From NCBI GenBank assembly GCA_003218375.1, contig QHNH01000028.1, positions 62,001-126,000 on the forward strand: a stretch of 64,000 nt of DNA, read 5' to 3'. The position numbers were made by a program, and so were the translations under genes. This document shows, in pieces, positions 53,733 to 62,474 of the stretch. The notes beneath the pieces were generated by a model. That model saw nothing but the letters and a program-made list of their open reading frames with translations. It was not told the origin of the DNA and made no database searches. Source of the DNA: Verrucomicrobiota bacterium (GTDB lineage: Bacteria > Verrucomicrobiota > Verrucomicrobiia > Chthoniobacterales > UBA10450). Position 1 is the first letter of the stretch. Each line of letters opens with the position of its first letter.

Positions 53733-54480
53733 GCTTCTCCTGGGTTGTGCGCCGATCACGGAGAAGTCCGGGATCGACCGCGCGATGCGCGTGGCGATCC
53801 AGCGGGCGCGGCACGGCAAGAAAGCGGCCACGTTCGGCCACCAGCAGGCGTTCGACGCGGCGATCGCGAAGCTGGTCCGCGCGATCCCGGTCGACGCCCA
53901 GATCGCGGAGTGGTTCGTGAACGAGAACCTGATCCCGGTGGTGCGGCACGGCTGGAAAAAGATCGTGCGCAATCCGGTGGTGATCGCAATTGCGACCGCG
54001 CTCCTGGTCATCGGTGGCGTCGTCGCGTATCGCGTCCACGAACATCTGAAAGATTTTCCGGGTGCGGACAAAGCGCGCCGGCTGCTGACGGTGGGCGCGT
54101 CGAACCGCTCGGTCCTTCTCGACCCGTTGCAAACGGATGCGGGCGCCTTGAGCGATCTGTTTTTTATGAAACACCGGCTCGAGCATTACGATGTCCCGCA
54201 GGAATTCGCCGAATTCAAGACCCTCGGCACGCGCGTTTTCGACGACGACGAAGTGCGCCGGGTAGCTCAAATCTGGATAAAGGAAAAGCGGATGCAGTTC
54301 TTCCTCTTTCCCGCCGAGCCGGACAAGCAGGGCAAGATTAACGATTTTTCCGACTGGCGTTTTGTGGAACTGGAAGGCTGGACCGGCGCGGTGACGCAAC
54401 GCAACGGCGTTTGTTTCATGGCTGCGATCCGCGGCGGCGAAAAAGATCTCCAAGGGTATCTGGAAAAGAAAAAGCAGTGA
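53716..54480 (+). CDS. Single-pass membrane protein, probable anti-sigma partner
   Basis: 254 residues. The N-terminal 85 residues are cytoplasmic and helical (RAMRVAIQRARHGKKAATFGHQQAFD), then one membrane helix at about 90-107 (VVIAIATALLVIGGVVAY) and a periplasmic part (RVFDDDEVRRVAQIWIKEKR ... WRFVELEGWTGAVTQRNGVCF). The topology is that of an anti-sigma factor, although the N-terminus does not show a clear zinc-finger anti-sigma motif. The overlap with the sigma-like gene supports the pairing. Targets unknown. Confidence 0.6.
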   Translation: MPDKAELLLGCAPITEKSGIDRAMRVAIQRARHGKKAATFGHQQAFDAAIAKLVRAIPVDAQIAEWFVNENLIPVVRHGWKKIVRNPVVIAIATALLVIGGVVAYRVHEHLKDFPGADKARRLLTVGASNRSVLLDPLQTDAGALSDLFFMKHRLEHYDVPQEFAEFKTLGTRVFDDDEVRRVAQIWIKEKRMQFFLFPAEPDKQGKINDFSDWRFVELEGWTGAVTQRNGVCFMAAIRGGEKDLQGYLEKKKQ

Positions 54481-54500
54481 GCTCTAATGGGCGAGGGAAG

Positions 54501-54572
54501 TGCCAGGGGGGAGAATTGAACTCCCGACCAAGGGCTTATGAGTCCCCTGCTCTACCGCTGAGCTACCCTGGC
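54501..54572 (-). tRNA. tRNA-Met (CAU), elongator type
   Basis: 72 nt on the minus strand. Acceptor GCCAGGG/CCCTGGC with discriminator A, D-stem GCTC/GAGC, anticodon loop CTCATAA (CAU), T-stem GGGAG/CTCCC with loop TTCAATT. No CCA is encoded. Anticodon-stem position 31-39 is A-G, a mismatch. The initiator pattern of three G-C pairs before the loop is absent, so it is read as elongator; a tRNA-Ile2 with lysidine is not excluded. Confidence 0.92.
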
Positions 54573-54621
54573 ATATCGGGCAAATTCAATACTGCCAGCG
54601 CGACGCATGTCAATCGCAGCA

Positions 54622-54699
54622 CCCTCATCCTAACCTTCTCCCTCAGGGAGAAGGAATTCCTCTCCCTGAGGGAGAGGGCAGGGTGAGGGCAAATATTTG
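54622..54699. repeat. Palindromic element F7, copy 2
   Basis: CCCTCATCC and GGGTGAGGG ends; CCTTCTCCCTCAGGGAGAAGG and CCTCTCCCTGAGGGAGAGG stems. It occupies part of the 54481-54789 gap together with the tRNA; the last 90 nt before the MaoC gene contain no feature that I recognise. Confidence 0.85.
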
Positions 54700-54789
54700 G
54701 CGCGTCGCTGACACGGACAACGAAGAAAAATTAGAGGTGCTTCGACCTCGCTCAGCATGACAAATAGAAGAGCGCGCTGAGAATAAGGC

Positions 54790-55245
54790 GTGAGCGAACT
54801 TTATCTCGAGGATTTACACGTCGGTGATCGATTCGGCTCGGATACAATCGAAGTCACTGAAGAAAGCATCATCGCGTTCGCGCGCGAATTCGATCCGCAA
54901 CCATTCCATCTCGAGACGAAGGCGGCCGAGCAAAGCATTTTCAAGGTTTTATCGGCGAGCGGGTGGCATACGGCGGCGATGAGCATGAAATTATTTATTA
55001 CCGGCGAATTGAAACTTGCAGGCGGTTCCGTGGGGCTCGGGGTCGACGAGCTGCGGTGGCCGCAGCCGGTCAAGCCGGGCGACGTCTTGCGTCTTGAAAC
55101 GGAGATCCTGAACGTGCGTGCGTCGCGCTCGAAACCGGACCGCGGCATCATCCGCATCCGCAACGTGACCACGAATCAGCGCGTTGAGATCGTGCAAACC
55201 TTTACGGCTTTCGTGATGGTGCAACGCCGTCTGCCGGCCACTTGA
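54790..55245 (+). CDS. MaoC-like dehydratase/hotdog protein
   Basis: 151 residues from GTG 54790. Single hotdog domain with DLHVGDRFGSDTIEVTEESIIAFAREFDPQPFHLE, the catalytic-site Asp and His pattern of MaoC (R)-hydratases (FDPQPFH), and SGWHTAAMSM. Probably acts on acyl-CoA or acyl-ACP in lipid metabolism. It ends 5 nt before the stop of the convergent acyl-ligase gene. Confidence 0.85.
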   Translation: MSELYLEDLHVGDRFGSDTIEVTEESIIAFAREFDPQPFHLETKAAEQSIFKVLSASGWHTAAMSMKLFITGELKLAGGSVGLGVDELRWPQPVKPGDVLRLETEILNVRASRSKPDRGIIRIRNVTTNQRVEIVQTFTAFVMVQRRLPAT

Positions 55246-55249
55246 CCCA

Positions 55250-57439
55250 TCAGACGAGCGCGTCTTCGGCCAGTTTCTTGCAACCGACCAGGTCGAGTTT
55301 CCCGGAGGCCAGAACCGGGATGGCGTCCACTCGGCGGACCGTTTTCGGAATCCACAAGTTCGGCAAGCCGGATTGGGCGAGCGCCGGACGCAGCTGGGCC
55401 AGATCGATGTCGATGCTGCTGAGCAAGACAAGCGCTTCGCCCTTTGCGGAATCGGGTATGCCCATGATAGCGACGGCGCGTTCGCCCTGCTCGATGTTCA
55501 GGGCATTCATGATTTTTTGCTCGATCGTTTCATGCGGCACCATCTCCCCGCCAATCTTCGAGAAACGCGAGAGCCGTCCTTCGATGAACAGAAAACCATC
55601 CTCATCGAACCGGCCGATGTCGCCAGTCTTGAACCAACCGTCTCTGAGCACATCGGCGTTTTGCTGCGGCGCATTGAGGTAGCCTTCGAAAATGTTCGGG
55701 CCGCGCAGCCACAGCATTCCCGTTTCGTGGAGCGAAAGTTTCGCGTCCGTTTCAGGATCGCGAATTTCCGCGGCGATCCCGGCCAGCATTTTGCCGGTGG
55801 AGCCGGGGCGGTTGGTTGACTGCGATTGTCCCGGCACCTCCGGCAGGTTCACGCTCACGACCGGCGAAGTTTCGGTCAGTCCGTAGCCTTCGTAGACGTG
55901 CTTGCCGAAACGCGTCTCGACCGCAGCCGCCAATTCCTGCGGCAACTTTTCCGCCCCGGTCACGAGGAACCGCAAACTGGTCAATTGCGCCGGCTCGGCC
56001 TTTCGCAAATAAGCGCGCAGAAACGTCGGAGTGGCCAGCATCACGGTCACCTGATGTTGTTGCACGAGCTCCGCGATCTTTTTCGCCTCGAGCGGGTTCG
56101 GGTAAGTGAGCGCGCGCACACTCTCGATGAGCGGATAGAAGAGCGTGACCGTGCAACCGAAGCTGTGGAAAAACGGGAGCGACGCGAGGAGCAGATCGTT
56201 TTTTTTGGCGTCGAGCGCGACGGCGAACTGGGCGACGTTACTTAAAATGTTGCGATGACTCAGGACGACGCCTTTCGGTTTCCCCGAACTGCCGCTGGTG
56301 AAAAGAAGAACCGCCTCGGCGTGGTCGCCCACGCGCGGCAGCTGCATCATACGGGCCAACAACGCTCTCGGCACGACGAGCGCGGCGATCCACCACAGGA
56401 GAATCTTCTTCTTCATCGGCGGCAACGCTTCGTCGAGATGGACCACGGTCGGCGTCCAGGGAAAGTCTTCGAGCCGTTTCGCCATCGGCCGCGCCGTGAT
56501 CGTTGTCGTTAGGCCAGCCTGTTCGGTGGCTGATTCAACCGCCTCGCGCAGACTGGTGAAGTTGAGGTTTACCGGAATTTTGCCGGCCAGGATAACGGCG
56601 AGATTCGCCACGAGCCCGCCTTTACCCGGTGGCAGGACCACTCCAATCCGCGGCTGGTCGGGATACGTTTTTCGCAGGTGCCGCGCGAACGCCATGGAAA
56701 CGCCGAGCACTTTTCCACGGACCAACTTGCTGCCATCCAATCCGTCGATGAGACCGATCCGAAAGCGATGCCGCTTTAATCCACGCAAGGCCGCGCGTCC
56801 GATATGGCCGCGAAATGCAGGGCGCTGGCTGTAACAAAACTCGCCGAGCTTCAGCAACTGTTCCCGCACGGTCGCGATGTCTGCGTCATCTGCACTAAGC
56901 GGGTGGCCGAACGCGACCATAACCCGGTACGGAATCGCTTTGGGCAGCTTCGTGAAAAAGCGGCCGCCCTCGAACGAGAAGATCGAGCCCCAGAGTTGAT
57001 CGAGCCATACCGGGACGACCGGCGCTTCCGCCTGGCGCGCGATGATTTCGTATCCGCGCCGCAAACGCAGGAGCGATCCCGTCCGCGAGAGTTCGCCTTC
57101 AGGAAAAAGACAAACGATTTCGCCGGCTTGAATCCTCGCCACTGCGCCGCGCATCGCATCCTTCGCTTTGCGCGCCGTGATCGGAATGCAGCCGACGGCG
57201 CGCAAAACCGGATTGAGAAACCGGTTCCGATAGACGCCTTCATCGATGATGAATCGAATCGGCCGCGGGCAGGCGAGCAGAAGCACGATCGCGTCTACCC
57301 AGGTGATATGGTTTGGGAGGAGAAGAAATCCGCCTTTTGGCAACCGTTCGAGGCCCATCGTCGAGACCCGATAAATAAGACGCGCAAGGCCGAGGCCGAA
57401 AAATCTCAGCACGCGTTCGAAGCCGGAAGGGTTCGCCAT
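55250..57439 (-). CDS. Acyltransferase/acyl-ACP (or CoA) synthetase fusion, Aas-like
   Basis: 729 residues, two domains. N-terminal PlsC acyltransferase (about 1-210): LLPNHITWVDAIVLLLA (HX4D motif) and FPEGELSRTG. C-terminal AMP-forming ligase (about 230-729): LLFTSGSSGKPKGVVLSH, YGLTETSPVVSVN, GWFKTGDIGRFDEDGFLFIEG and FSKIGGEMVPHETIE. Together they match Aas, which re-acylates lysophospholipids using an acyl group activated in place. No MFS domain is fused, but a Spinster-type MFS gene is divergent next to it, a familiar lysophospholipid-recycling context. Confidence 0.9.
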   Translation of the reverse strand: MANPSGFERVLRFFGLGLARLIYRVSTMGLERLPKGGFLLLPNHITWVDAIVLLLACPRPIRFIIDEGVYRNRFLNPVLRAVGCIPITARKAKDAMRGAVARIQAGEIVCLFPEGELSRTGSLLRLRRGYEIIARQAEAPVVPVWLDQLWGSIFSFEGGRFFTKLPKAIPYRVMVAFGHPLSADDADIATVREQLLKLGEFCYSQRPAFRGHIGRAALRGLKRHRFRIGLIDGLDGSKLVRGKVLGVSMAFARHLRKTYPDQPRIGVVLPPGKGGLVANLAVILAGKIPVNLNFTSLREAVESATEQAGLTTTITARPMAKRLEDFPWTPTVVHLDEALPPMKKKILLWWIAALVVPRALLARMMQLPRVGDHAEAVLLFTSGSSGKPKGVVLSHRNILSNVAQFAVALDAKKNDLLLASLPFFHSFGCTVTLFYPLIESVRALTYPNPLEAKKIAELVQQHQVTVMLATPTFLRAYLRKAEPAQLTSLRFLVTGAEKLPQELAAAVETRFGKHVYEGYGLTETSPVVSVNLPEVPGQSQSTNRPGSTGKMLAGIAAEIRDPETDAKLSLHETGMLWLRGPNIFEGYLNAPQQNADVLRDGWFKTGDIGRFDEDGFLFIEGRLSRFSKIGGEMVPHETIEQKIMNALNIEQGERAVAIMGIPDSAKGEALVLLSSIDIDLAQLRPALAQSGLPNLWIPKTVRRVDAIPVLASGKLDLVGCKKLAEDALV

Positions 57440-57485
57440 TGTTTATGGTTTACAAGGAGCGGGTTGTTCCGTGCAATCGTATTCA

Positions 57486-58766
57486 ATGGCGCAGCAGGAT
57501 CCCCAGCCGAGGCCCGGCGCACGCGCGGCCCTTTCACTCCTCCTCGGGATTAATCTTTTCAATTACATCGATCGCTACATTCTCGCGGCGGTGGAGCCGG
57601 AAATCCGTCGCGCTTTTTTTGCCCCGGGCGATCTGGACGCGAAGGCAAAAACCGGCACGCTCGCGACCGCGTTCCTAATCAGCTACATGATCAGCGCGCC
57701 GATTTTCGGGCGTCTGGCTGATAAATGGTCGCGCTGGATTTTGATTGGCGGCGGCGTTGCGGTCTGGAGCCTGGCGAGCGGAGCGACTGGAATTGCCGGA
57801 TCGTTTTTGATCCTGCTGTTGACGCGGATTTTCGTCGGGGTCGGGGAAGGGGCCTACGGTCCAGCGGCGCCCACCATCCTCGCGGATCTCTATCCATTAA
57901 AGATTCGCGGCCGAATCATGGCGGTTTTTTTCATGGCGATTCCGGTCGGAAGCGCGCTCGGCTACGCGTTCGGCGGCTGGGCGAACGCCCAGTTCGGCTG
58001 GCGCTGGGCATTCTACCTCGTACTTCCGCCAGGGATGCTGCTCGCCGCGCTTTGCGCTTTCATGCGGGAGCCGCGACATACGATGCCGCGACCGACGACA
58101 CGAGAACGGAAAAATCGGCGGGCTGAGTTCGCGACTCTTTTCCAGACGCCCTCTTACGTGCTCAACACCCTGGCGAGCGCGGCGATGACTTTCGCCATCG
58201 GCGGGATCGCCTTCTGGACGCCGACCTACATTTACGAATATCGAGGCCAGCCAGACCTCGGCCACATCAATATCATCTTCGGCGCGATCACGGTGGTCGC
58301 CGGAATTTTCGCGACGCTGCTCGGCGGCTGGGCCGGGGACCGGCTCCGGGACCGTTATGGAGGGTCCTATTTCCTCGTCTCGGGATGCGGCATGGTCATC
58401 GCGTTCCCGTTCATCCTCGCCATGCTATTCCTGCCGTTCCCACTGGCGTGGGGGGCAATCTTTTTCGCCGTCTTTTTCCTTTTCCTAAATACCGGGCCGG
58501 CCAACACCGCGCTGGCGAACGTTACGCACCCCTCGATTCGCGCGACGGGCTTTGCACTGAACATCCTGATCATTCACGCGCTCGGAGACGCAATCTCGCC
58601 ACCGCTCATCGGCGCGATCGCGGGGCATACCAACATGAACATCGCGTTTGGCGTTGTATCCGCGACGGTCCTTTTATCCGGATTGCTCTGGCTCCGAGGA
58701 ATGAAATATCTGCCGGCCGATACCGCTGCCGTGGAGATCGCTGCGCAAAGCCGGCTCGGGACTTAG
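57486..58766 (+). CDS. MFS transporter, Spinster family
   Basis: 426 residues, 12 predicted helices, from ATG 57486 (GTG 57471 in frame is the other choice). Spinster marks: NYIDRYILAAVEPEIRRAF in helix 1, ISYMISAPIFGRLADKWSR and RIFVGVGEGAYGPAAPTILADLYP. Bacterial members may transport lysophospholipids, and the divergent Aas-like gene supports this. It ends in a strong hairpin (58780-58813). Confidence 0.88.
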   Translation: MAQQDPQPRPGARAALSLLLGINLFNYIDRYILAAVEPEIRRAFFAPGDLDAKAKTGTLATAFLISYMISAPIFGRLADKWSRWILIGGGVAVWSLASGATGIAGSFLILLLTRIFVGVGEGAYGPAAPTILADLYPLKIRGRIMAVFFMAIPVGSALGYAFGGWANAQFGWRWAFYLVLPPGMLLAALCAFMREPRHTMPRPTTRERKNRRAEFATLFQTPSYVLNTLASAAMTFAIGGIAFWTPTYIYEYRGQPDLGHINIIFGAITVVAGIFATLLGGWAGDRLRDRYGGSYFLVSGCGMVIAFPFILAMLFLPFPLAWGAIFFAVFFLFLNTGPANTALANVTHPSIRATGFALNILIIHALGDAISPPLIGAIAGHTNMNIAFGVVSATVLLSGLLWLRGMKYLPADTAAVEIAAQSRLGT

Positions 58767-58779
58767 CCGCCTAAACGAA

Positions 58780-58813
58780 AACAGCAGGAGCACCTCCCGG
58801 CACTCCTGCTGTT
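58780..58813. terminator. Bidirectional hairpin terminator between MFS and PRC-barrel genes
   Basis: AACAGCAGGAG (58780-58790) pairs with CTCCTGCTGTT (58803-58813), an 11-bp stem with a 12-nt loop. It is flanked by A/T-rich CGAAAAT on the right and CTAAACGAAA on the left. Both genes converge on it. Confidence 0.75.
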
Positions 58814-58837
58814 CGAAAATACGAACTTGACCGCTCT

Positions 58838-59797
58838 TTAGCTTTCGGGCGTGGGAGCAGGTTCGGGTTCGGTTGGCTTCTTGGTCGACTTCTTCTTCGA
58901 GGGTGATTCGCTGGTGCTTTCGGTGGCAGACTCGCTCTTGGGCGATTTCTCAGTCGTGGCCTCGGTCTTTTTCGTGCTGCTCTTCTTCTCGCTCGTGCTC
59001 GGACTCTTCTCAGCGGTGCTCGGGCTCTTCTCGGTGGTGCTCGGGGTAGGACTCTTCTCCTTTTTAGCCTTCGGGCTCGTCGCGCTCTCGGCGGCCGGAC
59101 TCCTGGTGGTCGCCGGGCTCTTCGTGGTCTTCGTCGAAGGCGACGCCGTCGTCGCCGGCACCGGGGTTGGTGATGGTTTCGTGCTTACGCTCGCGCTCGC
59201 CGATGGTGTCATGGTCGCAGCGACCGATGCAGTTGCGGCGGGCGTCATGGTCGCGCCGACGCTGGCAGTTGCGGCCGGAGTCGCGCTTGCGTTGGTCGAG
59301 GGCGCCGTATTCGTTGTAGTGGTCGCGCCGGTCGTGGTCGCACTCACGCCAAACGTAGTTGGAACAGTCACGGCGTAGTAACCGTAAACGGTGCTGATGT
59401 ATTCGGGTCGGCTATATTCCTCGATCCGAGTCGATTCCCAGACCGGCGCGCTATAGATTCTCTCGGGCTCGATCCGCGTCAGGTAAACGCGTGGCTCGGA
59501 GCTGGCCGAGAAAATACTCCAGGGCGCGGCGACCGTCTTGACCGTGGTGGTGGTGCCGCCGCCGCGAGTCGACAGGACCACGTAAGCGAGACAGCCGCTG
59601 CTACGATCGAGGACAACGTCCTTGATTTCGCCGACATCCTGGCCGCGTGAATCCTTGATTTTGGAACCAATGACGCTGCTACTTTGGATGTAGGCGCTGC
59701 TTGTCGTGGTGGTGCTGGTGTTGGTTTGGGCAAACAACGGAGCCATGGCGAGACCCAGAAACGCCAGGGCTGCTCCTAACAGAATATTTTTTTTCAT
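58838..59797 (-). CDS. Exported PRC-barrel protein with low-complexity tail
   Basis: 319 residues from ATG 59797. Signal peptide MKKNILLGAALAFLGLAMAP. PRC-barrel domain about 40-110 (IGSKIKDSRGQDVGEIKDVVLDRSSGCLAYVVL). From about 145 a long Thr/Ser/Ala/Pro/Lys region with repeats (ASATPAATASVGATMTPAATAS, EKSPSTAEKSPSTSEK) ends in TEPEPAPTPES. The tail is probably disordered and exposed outside the membrane. Function unknown. Confidence 0.85.
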   Translation of the reverse strand: MKKNILLGAALAFLGLAMAPLFAQTNTSTTTTSSAYIQSSSVIGSKIKDSRGQDVGEIKDVVLDRSSGCLAYVVLSTRGGGTTTTVKTVAAPWSIFSASSEPRVYLTRIEPERIYSAPVWESTRIEEYSRPEYISTVYGYYAVTVPTTFGVSATTTGATTTTNTAPSTNASATPAATASVGATMTPAATASVAATMTPSASASVSTKPSPTPVPATTASPSTKTTKSPATTRSPAAESATSPKAKKEKSPTPSTTEKSPSTAEKSPSTSEKKSSTKKTEATTEKSPKSESATESTSESPSKKKSTKKPTEPEPAPTPES

Positions 59798-59975
59798 AAG
59801 TTGTGAGTAAGGTGACGGAATGCGCTCCTGCATTATTCAGCAGTGCTGTTAATGGTTCGTTAGTCCAAGCTCTTTTGGATTGGAAAAGCTTTGGAAAAGC
59901 TGAAACGGGAAAACGCCGAAAAGCTAAAATTTCAGAGTTTCAGCGTTTCCGTGTTTGCGGATCAGCTTCCGAGGA

Positions 59976-61934
59976 CTATTGCAGGTTGTACGCTTCCACC
60001 AACGCTACACCCATCTCGCCCGCTTTTCCCCGGACCACGGCGGTGTAATTTCCGGGCGGCAGACTGAGGTGAAGCGCTGACTCGCGCGGGTCGAGCGGTT
60101 GCAGGGATGCAGGAATTGAATCGGGATCGGCGCCGGTCTGCCAATCGTCGTTACTCGTCACGCTGCCATTCCCATCGTGCAGCTCCAGAGTTGGATCCGC
60201 AATAGGATTCGCCACACCAAATTGCGCGAGCGACGGACCAAGGGCGCGCACAACGACCTCCACCAATCCCGTTCCGACAACGAATCCGCCGATCAAGACA
60301 TCGTCCTCGGCGCCGACGAAGCCGAGCGTGCTGATGTTCGCCAATTGCGAGTCCGCGATGAGATCACCATCGTACACCTCCACGAGCGCCGTGCCCATCG
60401 ATCCATTCTTTCCGGCAACCACGGCCGTGTAGGCGCCCGGCGGAAGCGTCGCGACTTTCGCGGATTCACGCCAGCGGGTGGGCTCCATCCCGGCCGCCGC
60501 GAGCTCCGTGACGGATTCGGGGTCGTGCCGCCAGTTGTCGTTCATGGCAATCAGAGTGTTCCCAGGGCCGCCGTGAATCTCGAGGACCGGATCGGCCAGA
60601 ACGTTCTCCAACCCGGCAGCGCATAACGACGGACCGATCGCCCGAACGATCACCTTCTTCGATTCGGTCCCGGTAATAATGAAACCGCCAATGCCCACGG
60701 GGTGCCCATTTCCCAACGACAGCCTTGTCGAGATGTTGAGCAGTTGCCCTCTCGCGCCCGGCTTGGGCGGCAACGACAGCAATTGAATGTCTGGGTTCCA
60801 GGGATCGCCCTGGCTCACGTATCCAGTCGTGGATGCGTCCGGTTGCGTGTTCGCATTCCAAAAATCGACCGGCCCGAAGATATTTTGCACGGTGTAATTG
60901 GCGGCCAGCCCTGCGGTCATCGGATCCGCCCATTGGACCCGGCCATCGGGCGTGCCGTCCTGATTTGAATCCGTCAAGGGCGCGCCCGAGAGATCCATGC
61001 TGCCCCATTCGGAGACTCGCGTGTACGGGTCGCGGTTGATCACCGGATCGAGCAGGTAATCAAACGGATCCCACCCCGCGCCTGTGATGTGCGGTCCCAT
61101 CCGAGTGCGAATGTAGATGACGCTCGGCATTTGTTCCGAGGGTGAGGCAAACCAGGGCCGGCCGAGAAAGACCGAGTTTGCCGGCGCGGAAGTCCCATCA
61201 TCCACCAATAGATTGCGATCCGAGCCTTGCACCAGGCTGCAATCGAGAAAGACGAGGCCGTTCGCGGTGACCCGCGCGGTCGACGCGGCGGTAATGTAGC
61301 CATAGTCGGTACTCTCGATCGTGCATCGGTCAAAGACGGCCGTCGCATTCCCGAAAATAAAATCTGTGTCGCCGGTGATGAAGCTGTTGCGAAAATACTG
61401 CCGCGCCATTCCATCGACGAGGAGAGTGTCCTGGTAGCCAAGGCATCTCACGTTATCGAAAATCGCGCGATCGGCCTGGGAATTGAGCGCAAGGGCTGGC
61501 CCGACGTTGCGGTCGGGTGTTGAGTTTTCGAAAGTCAGGTTGCGCGCCATGAAGGCGGTCGCGTCGGGGCCGACGAAGACCGTCTCGCCTAAAGAGAATT
61601 GCGGGACGTAAACCAGCGTGCCGTTGAACGAGATCGTCACGTCCGCCGGTGCCGCGCCCTGGCCGATGAACGTCACGAACGGTTTCTCCACCGCCACCCG
61701 TTCAACGTACTTTCCCGGCGCGATAAAAATGTTCGCCCGGTCCGTTTCTGTTTGTCCGTCGACGGCGTCCACCGCGCTTTGCACGGTCGGGAAGGCGCCG
61801 TTCTCGCCAGTCGATTTGACGAAGTAATCTCGCGCTGACGCGATCTCCGGCGCCTGCGAGATGATCGCGCAAAGGCAGGCGAAGACCCCTCGAAAAAACA
61901 GCCGTGGAGCGATCCTTGGGGGATGCCGGTGCAT
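59976..61934 (-). CDS. Secreted pectinesterase with two C-terminal surface modules
   Basis: 652 residues from ATG 61934. Signal peptide ending near EIASA. CE8 pectin methylesterase beta-helix: FPTVQSAVDAV, catalytic-site GYQDTLLVDG and TGDTDFIFGNA (the catalytic Asp), FLGRPW. It removes methyl esters from homogalacturonan, consistent with plant-polymer degradation. From about 410 two copies of the lineage module follow (NISTRLSLGNGHPVGIGGF...; NISTLGFVGAEDDVLIGGF...NDDW...), ending with GVALVEAYNLQ. The frame upstream of 61934 (to 62042) is not needed. Confidence 0.93.
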   Translation of the reverse strand: MHRHPPRIAPRLFFRGVFACLCAIISQAPEIASARDYFVKSTGENGAFPTVQSAVDAVDGQTETDRANIFIAPGKYVERVAVEKPFVTFIGQGAAPADVTISFNGTLVYVPQFSLGETVFVGPDATAFMARNLTFENSTPDRNVGPALALNSQADRAIFDNVRCLGYQDTLLVDGMARQYFRNSFITGDTDFIFGNATAVFDRCTIESTDYGYITAASTARVTANGLVFLDCSLVQGSDRNLLVDDGTSAPANSVFLGRPWFASPSEQMPSVIYIRTRMGPHITGAGWDPFDYLLDPVINRDPYTRVSEWGSMDLSGAPLTDSNQDGTPDGRVQWADPMTAGLAANYTVQNIFGPVDFWNANTQPDASTTGYVSQGDPWNPDIQLLSLPPKPGARGQLLNISTRLSLGNGHPVGIGGFIITGTESKKVIVRAIGPSLCAAGLENVLADPVLEIHGGPGNTLIAMNDNWRHDPESVTELAAAGMEPTRWRESAKVATLPPGAYTAVVAGKNGSMGTALVEVYDGDLIADSQLANISTLGFVGAEDDVLIGGFVVGTGLVEVVVRALGPSLAQFGVANPIADPTLELHDGNGSVTSNDDWQTGADPDSIPASLQPLDPRESALHLSLPPGNYTAVVRGKAGEMGVALVEAYNLQ

Positions 61935-62474
61935 TGACCGAGACAACCGCAAGGCGTGGGCCAGGTCGAGAATATTTCGCGCAAAAAAAGAGGGCGCGGC
62001 GGCGGGAGCACGCCGCGGCGAGCCAATCAATCGAATCTCCACGGCAAACGAACCCCTGTTTTCTCAACAAGTCGCGCGCGAAGGAGAGGCGGGGGCGGGA
62101 ATGGAGCCGGCGGGAGCCGAGCGACATGGACGAAGCCCCGGCGGGGAGCGAGACGGAACCAGCGAATCAATAGAACCCTATTCCAAAGCATCCACTTCGA
62201 TGAGGGTGCCACCGCTAGTACGGTTCACTGCCTGAAGCATCCCGCAGAGTCGCGATTATCGTCCTGCTCCAGCGAGGAAACTACCCGGCGATTGCGGTAC
62301 GACTCTAACGAGCGGTACTCAGATTGGTCGTGGGCTCGAACATGAATGATGTCCCACCAGTGAATTGGAGGAGAGTCGTTGCCGCGACAAAAAACAGCAA
62401 GAGCGAGAACGACTTCCGCCTGGGAGAGGCTTCGAATGACTTGGACGACAATGTCTTTGAACCTATTGCATTAA
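61935..62474. other. Intergenic stretch, no gene recognised
   Basis: About 540 bp between the pectinesterase start and the end of the Calx-beta gene. It must hold the pectinesterase promoter. Open frames on the plus strand (about 150 codons from 62324) do not look like coding sequence and run into the Calx-beta gene on the other strand. No palindromic repeat of the families above was seen. Confidence 0.6.
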
